Assembly: GCA_052386455.1 (NCBI GenBank)
Contig: JBQTKD010000087.1
Location: 9,047 to 73,046 of the forward strand
Source of the DNA: JBQTKD01 sp052386455
GTDB taxonomy: Bacteria; Actinomycetota; Actinomycetes; Sporichthyales; Sporichthyaceae
Direction: 5' to 3'
Length of the DNA: 64,000 nt
Shown in pieces: positions 42,364 to 51,726 of the stretch. The notes beneath the pieces were generated by a model. That model was not told the origin of the DNA, did not search any database, and saw only the letters and a list, made by a program, of their open reading frames with translations. Numbering within the stretch: position 1 is the first letter of the stretch; each line of letters starts with the position of its first letter. The translations under genes and the position numbers were made by a program.

Positions 42364-44244
42364 CTAGCCGGCCTTGACCACGATCTTCGGGTCGATGGTC
42401 AGCACCGCGTAGCCCGCGACGGCACCGGCGCCGAAGCCCGGCGCGAAGACGCGCGTCGGTTCCTTGATCGCCCCGTCCACGACGGCGTCGTGGATGGCCA
42501 GCGGGATGCTGGCGGCAGAGCAGTTTCCGGTGCGCTCGATGTTGAAGTACACCTGCTCCATCGGGAAGTTCACGCCGCGGGCGATGTCGCTGACCATGAC
42601 CTTGTTGGCCTGGTGCGGGACCATCACCTCGACGTCGTCGAACAGGCTCGCCTTGCCCGTCGAGCTGGGCAGGGCCTTGAGCTCGTCGAGCATCTGCGCC
42701 AGGTAGCGGCCGGCGAGGTTCTTCACCTCGGGACCGAACACGGTGATGTTGCCGTCGAACTCCGGGTTCGGCCAGAGGATCGCGTTGACCTCGGAGACCG
42801 GGCCCGACGCGTAGGTCTGCAGGTACTCGATGTCGCCCTTCTCGCCGTCGGGAGCCGGGGCGATGACCGCAGCGGCGGCGCCGTCGGCGAAGAGCATGCG
42901 GGAGGTGCGGACCGAGCCGATCTTGTCGGAGAACTTCTCCGCCCAGACCACGAGCACGGGGCGCTTGATCTCCTGCAGCAGGCGGGTTCCCTCGGCGAGG
43001 CCGTAGGGGAAGCCCGCGCAGGCCGCGACGAGGTCGCCGGACATGTACGTCCGGTACAGGCCGAGCTCGCCGGAGATGTAGGTGCCCATGGAAGGGATGA
43101 GGCGGTTGCTGGTGCACGTGCACACCAGGACCGCGCCGATCTCCTCGGGACGACGACCGGAGCCCCGCAGCGCCGCGCGGGCGGCCTCGAGTGCGAGCCG
43201 CTCGAGCGGTTTGTCGGTGTAGCAGCGCGAGTCGATGCCGGTCTTGCGGGAGATCTGCGCGGCGCTCATCGGCGACCAGTTGAACGCCGAGTTGCGGATG
43301 ACGTCCTCGTTGGAGCACACGTGCTCGCCACGGATCGCCGTGATCGACTCGAACTTCGGCTGGACGGCGAACTGCTCCGCGACGTGGATGGCCGGGAACG
43401 GTGCGGCGGGCTCGATCGCCTCGACCTCGGGGTCGAAGTCCGCGTGGGTGTTCACGACGGTGGTGACCGAGCCGCCCTTGGCGCGCTTGATGAAGCCCAG
43501 GACGCCGGGGTTGCGGGGGACGAAGACGACCACGAACTCGTCGTCGCCGACCTCGGAGATCGGGGTGAGCCGGGTTTGGCTGCGCTCCCAGGGGTGCAGG
43601 TTGTGCAGCACGCGGGCCCAGCGGCCGAGGGACTCCAGCTCGGGCACCTCGTTGAAGTGGTCGAGGATGTCCTCTGGGCTGTAGACCGCGAAGTCTGGGT
43701 CGTGGCCGGGGAGCGCGAAGGTGAGCGCGTCGGGCTGGTCGACGAGTTCGGCGACGGTCGGTTTGATCGCGGGCAGGTTGCTCGCGTGGTAGAGCTTGTG
43801 CTTGAAGATGTCGAAGAGGATCTCGGCGATCGCGTCCTCGGCCTCGACGTTCCAGGCGGCGGGCAGGCCCCGGTAGGCCTCGGCGACGGCGGCGACCTTG
43901 TGGGCGCCGTCGATCCACGGCTTCACGACCGGGAGGAAGACCTCCTCGGACTTCTTGGGGACGTCCTTCCACCGCATCGGGCGGGGTTCGTACATCGTCA
44001 GCGTGTACCGGTTGCCCCAGAAGAGGTTCAGGGCAACGTCGCGCAGGAGCTCGAACCGGCTCTCGTACTTGGCGGCCTCGACTCGGTCCACGATGTCGCT
44101 GCCGGTCGGCGACTTGCTGTCGAAGTCGCGACGCACGGCCGCCTCGTACTGCTCCAGGGACGAGAACCCGGACAGGTCCATGTCCGGGAAGTAGCTGGAC
44201 GGGAACACCATCCGACCGTGGCTGTTGATGACGAACGGTCTCAC
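42364..44244 (-). CDS. KAS III-like 3-oxoacyl synthase with an unknown 290-residue N-terminal domain
   Basis: The product is 626 residues, nearly twice a FabH. The C-terminal half (from about 295) is a thiolase-fold KAS III. ISRKTGIDSRCY aligns with the FabH WI..RTGI segment, and the triad is Cys409 in LVAACAGFPYG, His544 in VPHQANK and Asn574 in RTGNCSAAS. It should condense acyl-CoA with malonyl-ACP or another acyl donor. The first 290 residues are not recognised; they contain WGNRYTLTMYEPRPMRW and a PWERSQTRLTPIS stretch. GTG 44244 follows GTAGGAG. It is divergent from the MMPL gene 569 bp away, so the product may be a lipid exported by that pump. Confidence 0.85.
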   Translation of the reverse strand: MRPFVINSHGRMVFPSSYFPDMDLSGFSSLEQYEAAVRRDFDSKSPTGSDIVDRVEAAKYESRFELLRDVALNLFWGNRYTLTMYEPRPMRWKDVPKKSEEVFLPVVKPWIDGAHKVAAVAEAYRGLPAAWNVEAEDAIAEILFDIFKHKLYHASNLPAIKPTVAELVDQPDALTFALPGHDPDFAVYSPEDILDHFNEVPELESLGRWARVLHNLHPWERSQTRLTPISEVGDDEFVVVFVPRNPGVLGFIKRAKGGSVTTVVNTHADFDPEVEAIEPAAPFPAIHVAEQFAVQPKFESITAIRGEHVCSNEDVIRNSAFNWSPMSAAQISRKTGIDSRCYTDKPLERLALEAARAALRGSGRRPEEIGAVLVCTCTSNRLIPSMGTYISGELGLYRTYMSGDLVAACAGFPYGLAEGTRLLQEIKRPVLVVWAEKFSDKIGSVRTSRMLFADGAAAAVIAPAPDGEKGDIEYLQTYASGPVSEVNAILWPNPEFDGNITVFGPEVKNLAGRYLAQMLDELKALPSSTGKASLFDDVEVMVPHQANKVMVSDIARGVNFPMEQVYFNIERTGNCSAASIPLAIHDAVVDGAIKEPTRVFAPGFGAGAVAGYAVLTIDPKIVVKAG

Positions 44245-44401
44245 TAGGGCTCCTACTGGTTCGGGACGATGCGGCGCTGGTGGCGCGGACTCGGGACGGG
44301 CTCGGTGGGGAAGATCCTGCCGAGAAATCGCATCGCTACCGGGCGGTTGTGCGCGCGCTCACGTAGCAGACGAAGGGTCGTTCGTCACATCCAGGGCTGG
44401 C

Positions 44402-44416
44402 TTTAGCACCGCTAAA
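44402..44416. promoter_or_regulatory. Palindrome TTTAGC-ACC-GCTAAA, operator-like
   Basis: This is a perfect 6-bp inverted repeat with a 3-bp spacer in the KAS/MMPL intergenic region. It overlaps a -10-like TAAACT, so a dimeric repressor could act here. The regulator is not known. Confidence 0.4.
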
Positions 44417-44456
44417 CTGTTGAGGGACACGCGTCGCCAAGGCCAGCCGGTTGGCC

Positions 44457-44645
44457 GTGAGCATGGACCGGGCGACGGCCGTCGTCGTCGCCGGCAAGAG
44501 GCAACCTGCGCGCCCCTCCTCGGCCGCGACCGCCGCGGGCCAACTTCTGGCTCTGCTCGACGAGCCCGCCGAACATCCCCTGCGGCCTTCGGAGGTCGCG
44601 TTGCTGCAGGACTGGCTCCGCCAACTCGCCGCCGCTCGCCCCTGA
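44457..44645 (+). CDS. Possible small protein (62 residues), doubtful
   Basis: The reading frame starts VSMDRATAVVV and ends WLRQLAAARP. The middle (GQLLALLDEPAEHPLRPSEVALLQDW) looks like a two-helix protein with sensible composition. It follows a promoter-like palindrome. The ribosome site is weak and I know no family. It may be chance in GC-rich DNA. Confidence 0.3.
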   Translation: MSMDRATAVVVAGKRQPARPSSAATAAGQLLALLDEPAEHPLRPSEVALLQDWLRQLAAARP

Positions 44646-44812
44646 CCCGGACGTCCGAACAACCGTGGTACCGGCGTCACTCCTCTTCGGACGCCCTTCC
44701 CGCGGACCGGTGGCGCCCGGGAGCGCCAAGGCAGTCGTTACCCAAGCCTGGTTGAGGTTGTAGAACAACGTCCTGGACACTGCGTCTAGTTGTCCAACGA
44801 AGGGCGCTGCCG

Positions 44813-46993
44813 ATGCTCGAGCGATGGGGCGCGTACGTCGCGCGCCGGCACCGACTCGTGCTGCGCGGCACCCTGCTCGTCTTGGTCGCGTTCGCGGCGC
44901 TGGCGCCGCTGTTTCTGTCTCGGCTGCTGGGCATCGCCTACGACACTCCCGGCTCGGAGTCCTACCGGGCCACGCAGCTGATCGAAGAACGGCTCGGCGC
45001 ACAGGAGGCCGTGCTGCTCGTGGTCTCCAGCCCGACGGGCGGCGACGGCGGCGTGCTGCGCGCGATGGACGAGGCGGTGCGCGTCGCGACGGCGACCAGG
45101 GGTGTCGCCTCGGTCCCGCCCGCCGAGCTCGGCGGCGCGGTGTCCGCGGACGGGCGGGTCGCCTACCGCGCGGCGCTGTTGAGCGGCCACGCCGGAGATC
45201 GGCAGAACACCTCGACGGCGCTGAAGCACGCGCTGGACGACCTAGACCTCGCGGCGGCGCAGGCCGAGGGCGTCGAGGTCGGCCTCACCGGCGAGAGCCC
45301 GTTCTTCGTCGATCTGCTGCACTCCGAAGAGGAGGGCCTGATCCTCGCCGAGGCCATCGGGCTCCCGCTTGCCATGCTGGTGTTGTTTCTGACGCTGGGT
45401 TCGATTCTCGCGGCGGGCCTGCCGATTCTCGTCGGCCTGGCCGGTGCGGTCGTCGCGCTCGGGGTGCTGGGCGCCGCGAGCCTGTTCACGACCTTCGACG
45501 TCTTCGCCGAGAACGGCGTCGTCATGCTCGGGCTGGCCGTTGGCATCGACTACGCGCTGCTGATCGTGCGCCGCTACCGCGAGGAGCTCAGCCGGCACGG
45601 GTTGGCCGGGATCGAGGCGGCGATGGCCACCACGATGGCGACCGCCGGTCGGACGGCGCTGTTCTCCGGCGTCACCGTCGTGGTCGCGCTGCTGCCGATG
45701 TGGCTCATCGACGTGCCGACACTGAGCAAGTACGCGATGGCGGGCCTGCTCGGCGTGGCGGGCAGCGTCGCGATGGCGCTGACGCTGCTCCCGGCGCTGC
45801 TGGTCCGCAGCGGGAACCGCGTGTTGACGGTCCGTCTGAAGAAGTTGCGCGAGCGGGGCTTCGCCGACGGCGGCGCGTCGCTGCGGTGGGCACTCCTTGC
45901 CCGCTGGGTCATGCGGCGGTCGTGGGCGGTCCTGGCCGCCGGGGTCGGGCTGCTCGTGCTGTGCGCGCTGCCGTTGCTGGGCGCGAAGCAGGGCATCGAC
46001 CTGAACGCGCGGGCCTACGCCGACGCGCCGTCGGTGCGTGCGCTGACCACCGTGGGCGAGGCCTTTCCCGGCACCACGCTGAGCAAGGTGGAGGTTGCCG
46101 TCCTCGGCGGACCGGACGCGCGCGCGGCGACCACCGCGCTGATCGCCGCCGACCCGCGGTTCGCGCCCGGGGTCGAGGTCCTGGACCTCGGAGACCGCGC
46201 GTTGATCACCGCGGGTTTGACGGTGCCCGACGACTCCAAGGAGGCCGAGGACGCCGTCGGAGATCTGCGGGCGGGGCTTTCCGCCGCGCTGCCCGCGGGT
46301 ACCGAGGCCGCGGTCGGCGGCACGACTGCCCGCAGCGTCGACTACGCGGACGTGGTGCTGTCCAAGACCGTTCCCGTCGTCGCCGGAACCCTGGCGCTGT
46401 GCTTCCTGCTCCTGCTGGTCATGCTGCGCAGCCCGCTGCTGGCGGTGAAGGCCGTCGTCATGAACCTGATGTCGATCGCCGCGGCGATGGGCCTGACCGT
46501 GCTGGTCTTCCAAGACGGCTTGGGCGAAGGACTGCTCGACTTCACCTCGCCCGGCTACCTGCAGGCCTGGCTACCGTTGACGCTGTTCGTCGTGCTGTTC
46601 GGCCTGTCGATGGACTACGAGGTCTTTCTCGTCTCTCGCATGCGGGAGGAGTGGCAGCGCACCGGCAGCAACGACTTGGCCGTGGAGAACGGGCTCGCGA
46701 AGACCGGCGGGGTGATCACCTCGGCGGCGCTGATCATGATCGCGATCTTCGGTGCGTTCACGATCTGCCCGGCACCGGAGATCAAGCAGCTCGGCTTCGG
46801 GCTGGCCGCCGCCGTGCTGATCGACGCGACGATCGTCCGCGCAATGCTGGTGCCGGCGTTCATGCGCCTCGCGGGGACGTGGAACTGGTGGTGCCCCGCG
46901 TGGCTGGACCGGGTCCTGCCGGACCTTTCGGAACGTGCTGCACCGGTCTCGGTGTTCGACGGTCCGCCGAGGCCAAGCGTGTTCACCCTCTGA
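44813..46993 (+). CDS. MMPL-family RND transporter
   Basis: The 726-residue membrane protein has the MMPL layout: a first helix, a periplasmic loop (YDTPGSESYRATQLIEERL, with the resistance-nodulation pattern), a block of about five helices, a second loop after about residue 390, and a second helix block. Key stretches are GLAVGIDYALLIVRRYREEL and, in the second half, GLSMDYEVFLVSRMREEW; these are the proton-relay Asp-Tyr pairs. It exports lipids or other hydrophobic compounds using proton-motive force. ATG 44813 follows AAGGG. Divergence from a KAS III-like gene suggests a lipid cargo. Confidence 0.92.
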   Translation: MLERWGAYVARRHRLVLRGTLLVLVAFAALAPLFLSRLLGIAYDTPGSESYRATQLIEERLGAQEAVLLVVSSPTGGDGGVLRAMDEAVRVATATRGVASVPPAELGGAVSADGRVAYRAALLSGHAGDRQNTSTALKHALDDLDLAAAQAEGVEVGLTGESPFFVDLLHSEEEGLILAEAIGLPLAMLVLFLTLGSILAAGLPILVGLAGAVVALGVLGAASLFTTFDVFAENGVVMLGLAVGIDYALLIVRRYREELSRHGLAGIEAAMATTMATAGRTALFSGVTVVVALLPMWLIDVPTLSKYAMAGLLGVAGSVAMALTLLPALLVRSGNRVLTVRLKKLRERGFADGGASLRWALLARWVMRRSWAVLAAGVGLLVLCALPLLGAKQGIDLNARAYADAPSVRALTTVGEAFPGTTLSKVEVAVLGGPDARAATTALIAADPRFAPGVEVLDLGDRALITAGLTVPDDSKEAEDAVGDLRAGLSAALPAGTEAAVGGTTARSVDYADVVLSKTVPVVAGTLALCFLLLLVMLRSPLLAVKAVVMNLMSIAAAMGLTVLVFQDGLGEGLLDFTSPGYLQAWLPLTLFVVLFGLSMDYEVFLVSRMREEWQRTGSNDLAVENGLAKTGGVITSAALIMIAIFGAFTICPAPEIKQLGFGLAAAVLIDATIVRAMLVPAFMRLAGTWNWWCPAWLDRVLPDLSERAAPVSVFDGPPRPSVFTL

Positions 46994-47030
46994 CGCGTTG
47001 GCGTTGACGAGCCCGAAGCATCCGTCTTTG

Positions 47031-47077
47031 CGATCGTTCATCCCGGAATGATCAAATCGGGTTTGTTCGAACGATCG
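47031..47077. promoter_or_regulatory. Long inverted repeat between MMPL and glycosyltransferase-like genes
   Basis: CGATCGTTC at 47031-47039 is repeated inverted as GAACGATCG at 47069-47077. A nested CCCG/CGGG pair lies inside the 29-bp spacer. No T run follows, so it is more likely a regulatory site or mRNA hairpin upstream of the 47135 start than a terminator. Confidence 0.4.
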
Positions 47078-47134
47078 TCGGGCAGCAGCCGCATCGACGC
47101 CCTTCGGGCGGATCGCCGCCGGGAAGGAGCCGAG

Positions 47135-50029
47135 GTGACCGTCGTCGACTCCACCACGCGCCGGCAGAGCGACCACGAGCCCGGCCTCCCGCAGCTCCCC
47201 CTCGACAGCCCGCCGCGCACGGTGGTCGAGAGCGTCCGGGAGATGCCGCAGGACCTACTCGGGCGTTGGCTGCCACCCTCGACTGCGAGCTCGCTGCCCG
47301 GCGGATTGAGCGATCTGGCGGCCCTGACGCGGATGCCGGCGACCGTGCCCTACCAGCTGGCAGGCCTGGTACTTCGCGTGCCGACCGCGCAGGCCGGCGA
47401 CCCGTGGGAAGTCGCGGCGCTTCGCGAGTGCACGGCGGTCGATCTGGCCCGCCTTCGAGTGGTGCCCCTGCACTTCGACGGCCACTCCGTGCACTACGCC
47501 AGCCCCGACGTGCCGGCGCCGGGCTTGAGCGACGCCGTCGCCAACGCCTTCGGGGTCGATCGAGCACGGCCGACCCTGTGCACGCCGGAGAGCTTCGGCG
47601 AGTGGAGCCTGCCACCGGACCCGGGCCGGCGCCCCATGCCTCCGGTACTGCCGACTCCGCCGACCGACAGCGTCGCGTGGCTGGCGCAGATGCGCCGGTC
47701 CCCGCTGCCCTCCGCGCTGCTGCGCCGTGCGTCGGCCGCGGCGGGCACGAGCGCGGCCGCTGCCGTCGTGGCGGGCGACGCCCGTGCCTACGACATGCTC
47801 GCTCCGCTGCTCCGGCGGCTGACTGGACTGCCGGTGACCCGGGCCGAAGTGCCGCCGGACGTCCACGACTGGTGGAGTTCGGGCAGCGAGGTTCCGTTCG
47901 AGCCGACCCCGACCGAACTCGTCGAGCAGGTGCGCGGCGTCTCGGCCGGACTCCGCGGCCTGGGCTGGCACGCGGCGCTGTCCGGCCTGCCCGTCGACCA
48001 ACGGGTGCGCGTGGCCGCGTGGGCGCTGGGAGCGCCGTGGCTGTCCTCGGAACTGGCGGTGCTCGTGGCGGCTCGGTGGCCGAGTGCCGTGGGCGAGTCG
48101 CTCACCGACCCGAACTGGGCGGTCCGGCCGGGACGTCCGGAGCCGAGCGGGCTGATTCTCGGTGTCCCGCCGATCGACCCGACGCCCGATCCCGCGCGGG
48201 ACGCGTACGCAGAGGCCCTGCTGGCGCGGCCCTTCGCCGACGCCCTGGGCGACGACGTGGCTGCCGAGGCGATGTCGCTGGTGCAGTCCGGGAGCACGCT
48301 CGACGGGGCGCTGACCGAACTCGCTCCGGAGCTGTCGGCCAGCGCACTGCTGGCCGGCCACGCCGGCGTCCCGACCGTCGAACTCGATCCGCGCCCGCGA
48401 ACCGAAGCCTGGATCGACGCACTGGGGCGTCCGTGTCGGGCGACGACGTGGGACGACCCGATCGGAGCGGTCAACGAGCGCGTCCTGGTCGAGCCCGACG
48501 TCGTCCCCGTGCGCCAGGACGCCGACGGCACGCTGCTGATCGCGGTAGCCGATCCGTTGACGCCCGGGTTGGCCGAGCGTCTCGCGGTCGCAGCGGCGGC
48601 GCCGGTGCGCATCGCCGTCGCGGCACGCGAGGAGATCGCACGAGCACGCCACCGACTCCTCGCCCGCACTCCCGGGTGGGGGCCCGCTCAGTGGCCGGAA
48701 CCCGAGCCGATCGCGCGGCCGGCCGAGGAGTCCGCCCACCGTCTGCTGACGCCGGGTCAGAAAGTCGTGCTCGCGGCGGGCGGTTTGGTCGTGGCGATCG
48801 CGGCGCTGCTTGCGCCGTGGCACACCGCGACCGCGCTGGTCGGCGTGGTGCTGGCGATCCTCGTCGCCACGGGCCTGCACCGGTGCCGGCTCGCGCTCCG
48901 GTGGGGCGCTACGCCGCGCCACGGCGAGGCGCCCACGGAGGCGGACCTGCCCACGACGACGGTTCTCGTGTCGTTGACGGACTCTCGTCGAGACCTGTCC
49001 GCCGTACTGCGCGATCTCGGCCGATTCGACTACCCCCTCGACCGACTCGACGTGCTGATGCTGGTGCACGCGTCGGACGCGTCGCGGCGCGCGGCGCTGG
49101 CCGATGCCGCGCTGCCGGCGCACGTCGACGTGCTGGTCGTCCCGGCAACGAACGCCGCCGGCGGGCACAAGGCCGCGAACGTGGGCCTGCTGCACGCGCG
49201 CGGCCGGTACACCCTGTTGCACCACCCCGACGCCTCGCCGCGGTCGATTCCGCTGCGGCAGGCCGCACACGCCTTCGTCGAGGCGCCGCCCGACGTCGTC
49301 TGCCTGCAGGCTCGGCTGCGCGCGCGCACCACCGCAACCGGCGTACTGGGCCGAGTCCTCGCGGGCCTCTACGCGGGGGCGTTCGGTGGCATCGTCGCGC
49401 TGAGCAGCGGCCGTGCCGCGATCCCGTTGGGGCCGACGGCCGCGTTCTTCCGGACCGACTGGCTGCGCACCACCGGTGGGTGGGACCCGCACAACCGAGC
49501 CGCACAGGCCGATCTCGGCGTGCGGATTCGCCGGCTCGGCGCCCGTGCCGAGCTCCTCGACGCCGTCGTCGACCATCCCGTGGAGTCCGACGCCCGTGGC
49601 TGGCTGCGCCGCTGCGTCGGCGGCGTGGCCGGGTACGTGCAGACCTACCTTCTGCACATGCGTCGCCCCCGCCGCCTCGCCGCCGACCTCGGCCTGCGCA
49701 GGTTCCTCGGGTTCCAGTGCGCGTTGGGCGGAACCCTGGTCACGGTCGTGGCGCTGCCGGTGCTGTGGCTGCTCGTCGGGCTGTGGACGGCAGGCGCCGC
49801 CGACTGGGCCGCCCGGGTGTTCCCCGTCTCGCCGGGCGCGACGGTCGCGGTGCTCGGTCACGCCACTGCGATGTTCGTGTGCGCCTACCTGCTGGTGCGG
49901 CCCACTCCGGTGCGCACCCGATGCCGACGGCTGTTGTTCAGTCCGTGGTACTGGTCGCTGCGCTGGGGTTTCGCGACGCACGGGTTCCGGCGGCGCGGCG
50001 GTGCGCTGCGCCGGCCCGTCAAGTCCTGA
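47135..50029 (+). CDS. MshEN-glycosyltransferase family 2-like membrane protein with degraded catalytic motifs
   Basis: The protein is 964 residues from GTG 47135, which follows GGAAGGAG; an earlier ATG at 47048 lacks a ribosome site. The N-terminal half has MshEN-like segments (about 375-510, LTELAPELSASALLAGHAGV and TLLIAVADPLTPGLAE). Two membrane helices follow (about 560-600), then a GT2-A-like domain and two or three C-terminal helices, as in NfrB-type synthases. The expected DAED is HPDA, TEDADLG is AAQADLG, and QxxRW is RCVGG. Catalysis therefore looks lost. MshEN domains bind c-di-GMP in other proteins; whether this one does is unknown. Confidence 0.75.
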   Translation: MTVVDSTTRRQSDHEPGLPQLPLDSPPRTVVESVREMPQDLLGRWLPPSTASSLPGGLSDLAALTRMPATVPYQLAGLVLRVPTAQAGDPWEVAALRECTAVDLARLRVVPLHFDGHSVHYASPDVPAPGLSDAVANAFGVDRARPTLCTPESFGEWSLPPDPGRRPMPPVLPTPPTDSVAWLAQMRRSPLPSALLRRASAAAGTSAAAAVVAGDARAYDMLAPLLRRLTGLPVTRAEVPPDVHDWWSSGSEVPFEPTPTELVEQVRGVSAGLRGLGWHAALSGLPVDQRVRVAAWALGAPWLSSELAVLVAARWPSAVGESLTDPNWAVRPGRPEPSGLILGVPPIDPTPDPARDAYAEALLARPFADALGDDVAAEAMSLVQSGSTLDGALTELAPELSASALLAGHAGVPTVELDPRPRTEAWIDALGRPCRATTWDDPIGAVNERVLVEPDVVPVRQDADGTLLIAVADPLTPGLAERLAVAAAAPVRIAVAAREEIARARHRLLARTPGWGPAQWPEPEPIARPAEESAHRLLTPGQKVVLAAGGLVVAIAALLAPWHTATALVGVVLAILVATGLHRCRLALRWGATPRHGEAPTEADLPTTTVLVSLTDSRRDLSAVLRDLGRFDYPLDRLDVLMLVHASDASRRAALADAALPAHVDVLVVPATNAAGGHKAANVGLLHARGRYTLLHHPDASPRSIPLRQAAHAFVEAPPDVVCLQARLRARTTATGVLGRVLAGLYAGAFGGIVALSSGRAAIPLGPTAAFFRTDWLRTTGGWDPHNRAAQADLGVRIRRLGARAELLDAVVDHPVESDARGWLRRCVGGVAGYVQTYLLHMRRPRRLAADLGLRRFLGFQCALGGTLVTVVALPVLWLLVGLWTAGAADWAARVFPVSPGATVAVLGHATAMFVCAYLLVRPTPVRTRCRRLLFSPWYWSLRWGFATHGFRRRGGALRRPVKS

Positions 50030-50036
50030 CGGCCCG

Positions 50037-50639
50037 TCAGCCCTTCGCGAGCGCGATCACGATCTCCGCCGCCGCAGCCGGGGCGAGCCGGTCGGTGTTC
50101 AGCACGAGGTCGTAGTGGTGCGGCGCCTCGGCGCCGACGTCGTAGAACCGCTTGAGGTAGTCCGCGCGGTTCGAGTCCAGCTTCGCGAGCTGTTTGCCGC
50201 TCTCCGACAGGCGCGCCGTGCGCGTCTCCGGCGAGGCGGTGAGGAAGACCCGCAGGGTGTCCGTCCGGTCCCGCAGGGCGAAGGACGCCGCGTGCGCCAC
50301 GATCACGGCCGCGCCCGCCTCGGCGACCTGCTCGATCGTCGTGCGGATGAGGTCGCGCAGCGCACCGTCGGTCGGCAGGTCGTCGATGGTGTGCGGCACG
50401 TACGCCCCCATCGACGCCCCCGCGGCCGCGGGCCCGAGGCGGTCCAGCAGGCGGTTCGCGAAGGACTTGCGCCTCTCTACGTCGGCCACCAGCGCCGGCT
50501 CCACGTCGGCCTGCTGTGCCGCCAGCGCCACGATCTCCTCGTTGACGAGGCGGTACCCCAGCCGGTCCGCCACGAGGGGCCCGACCTCGGTCCCGCCCGA
50601 ACCGTCCACCGCCGACAAACAGATCACCCGGAAGCTCAT
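50037..50639 (-). CDS. Cytidylate kinase-like family protein
   Basis: The 200-residue protein resembles the cytidylate-kinase-like family (PF13189): VICLSAVDGSGGTEVGPLVA takes the place of the Walker A region, followed by GYRLVNEEIVALAA and VFLTASPETRTARL. The P-loop Lys is missing (GSGGTE in place of GSGKS), as is usual for this family. The substrate is not known. ATG 50639 is convergent with the preceding gene and unrelated in function to the true cmk at 54695. Confidence 0.8.
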   Translation of the reverse strand: MSFRVICLSAVDGSGGTEVGPLVADRLGYRLVNEEIVALAAQQADVEPALVADVERRKSFANRLLDRLGPAAAGASMGAYVPHTIDDLPTDGALRDLIRTTIEQVAEAGAAVIVAHAASFALRDRTDTLRVFLTASPETRTARLSESGKQLAKLDSNRADYLKRFYDVGAEAPHHYDLVLNTDRLAPAAAAEIVIALAKG

Positions 50640-50697
50640 GGGGGCGACCCTATCCAGCGACCACAGCCGACGGCACACCAAAGCCAAGCGCGGGCAC

Positions 50698-51573
50698 TCA
50701 GGACTGCGACTGCCACACCTGTGGGAACAGTTCGCAGGCCAGGCGGTCTCCCGCGGCGAGGTCGGGGAAGGGCTGATGGCCCATCAGCGGTTCGTTGTGG
50801 AAGGCGTGGCTGTCGTGCGGGTCCCACCGCACCGTGTCGTCGGCGTACATGGTCGTAACGGCTCGGCGGGGCACGCTTTCGGTCGCCGGCAGCGTCCCGT
50901 GGACCGTCCCCGGGTGATGCAGGATCACATCGCCCGGCTCCACCTCGCCCACGAGCCACTCGTAGTCGGCGTAGGCGGTGTCGAAGTCGGGCAGCGGGAG
51001 GAACCGCTCGCTGGTGTCGTACTGGGCGGCAACGGCGTTCTGCTCGTCGAAGCTGCGCGCACGGTAGGTCGGTCCCCGGTGCGAGCCGCGCAGATAGTGG
51101 ACCGCACCGCTGCGAGCGGTCACCACGTCCAACGGCACCCACTGGCGGAAATAGTGATCCGGTTCGGTTGCCGGGGTGTACGGGGCGTCCTGGTGGAACG
51201 GGGTGGTTTTCCTGGCCCCGGCCTCGCGAGCGAAGATCTGGTCGAAGAACAGGGTCATCGTCTGCGCCCGGGGCAGGACCTGCCGGGCAAGTTCGATCAT
51301 CGGTCCGCGCAGAGCCCAATCCCGGAATACCGGGTGGTAGCGCCAGGCGTAGGTCAGGGTGAAGAAGCGCGGCCCGCTCCCCGCGGCGAAGTCGACGCCG
51401 GGGGTCGCGGGATCGGCCATCAGATCCTGCGTAGCGCTGCGCAGCGCGTCGATCCACTCCAGCGGAACAACGCCTCGGACGATCGCCGCGCCGTCGCGCC
51501 AGTAGGACTCGATCTCGTCTTCGCGCAGGTCGCGCGTCAACGCGGCGGGCAGGGAGGTTTCCGGGGCATCCAC
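50698..51573 (-). CDS. Phytanoyl-CoA dioxygenase (PhyH) family protein
   Basis: The 291-residue protein is a non-heme Fe(II)/2-oxoglutarate oxygenase with His127 and Asp129 (PFHQDAPY) and distal His225 (HHPGTVHGT); the nearby RRAVTTMYADD probably provides the 2-oxoglutarate-binding Arg. PhyH members hydroxylate acyl-CoA or small natural products. GTG 51573 is the first good start; other in-frame codons upstream cross into IS debris. No operon partner is adjacent. Confidence 0.85.
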   Translation of the reverse strand: MDAPETSLPAALTRDLREDEIESYWRDGAAIVRGVVPLEWIDALRSATQDLMADPATPGVDFAAGSGPRFFTLTYAWRYHPVFRDWALRGPMIELARQVLPRAQTMTLFFDQIFAREAGARKTTPFHQDAPYTPATEPDHYFRQWVPLDVVTARSGAVHYLRGSHRGPTYRARSFDEQNAVAAQYDTSERFLPLPDFDTAYADYEWLVGEVEPGDVILHHPGTVHGTLPATESVPRRAVTTMYADDTVRWDPHDSHAFHNEPLMGHQPFPDLAAGDRLACELFPQVWQSQS

Positions 51574-51726
51574 GCCCCCATCGTGGCCTGCAGAGCACCC
51601 GCGAGTCTTCGTCCCCTGCGGACAGATACCGGCACCGGACTTGCGGAGCGGTCCGCAGGCGTCAGATCGGAACAGGGCCTGCCGACGGCGCCGCCTGCAG
51701 CAGGCCACGTTCGACGACGCGAGGCG

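Larger units (their letters stand above)
44245..44812. other. 568-bp divergent control region between KAS III fusion and MMPL genes
   Basis: The stretch holds the ribosome site of the KAS gene at its left end, a 6+3+6 palindrome at 44402-44416 followed by a -10-like TAAACT, and one doubtful 62-codon reading frame (44457-44645). Ahead of the MMPL gene are the short inverted repeats GTTGTAGAACAAC and GTCCTGGAC. I see no RNA gene or riboswitch. No TetR-type regulator, a common neighbour of MMPL pumps, is present. Confidence 0.5.

Noticed and set aside
50037..50639. A second true cmk gene
   Set aside because: The P-loop Lys is missing and the sequence fits the cytidylate-kinase-like family; the real cmk is at 54695-55438.
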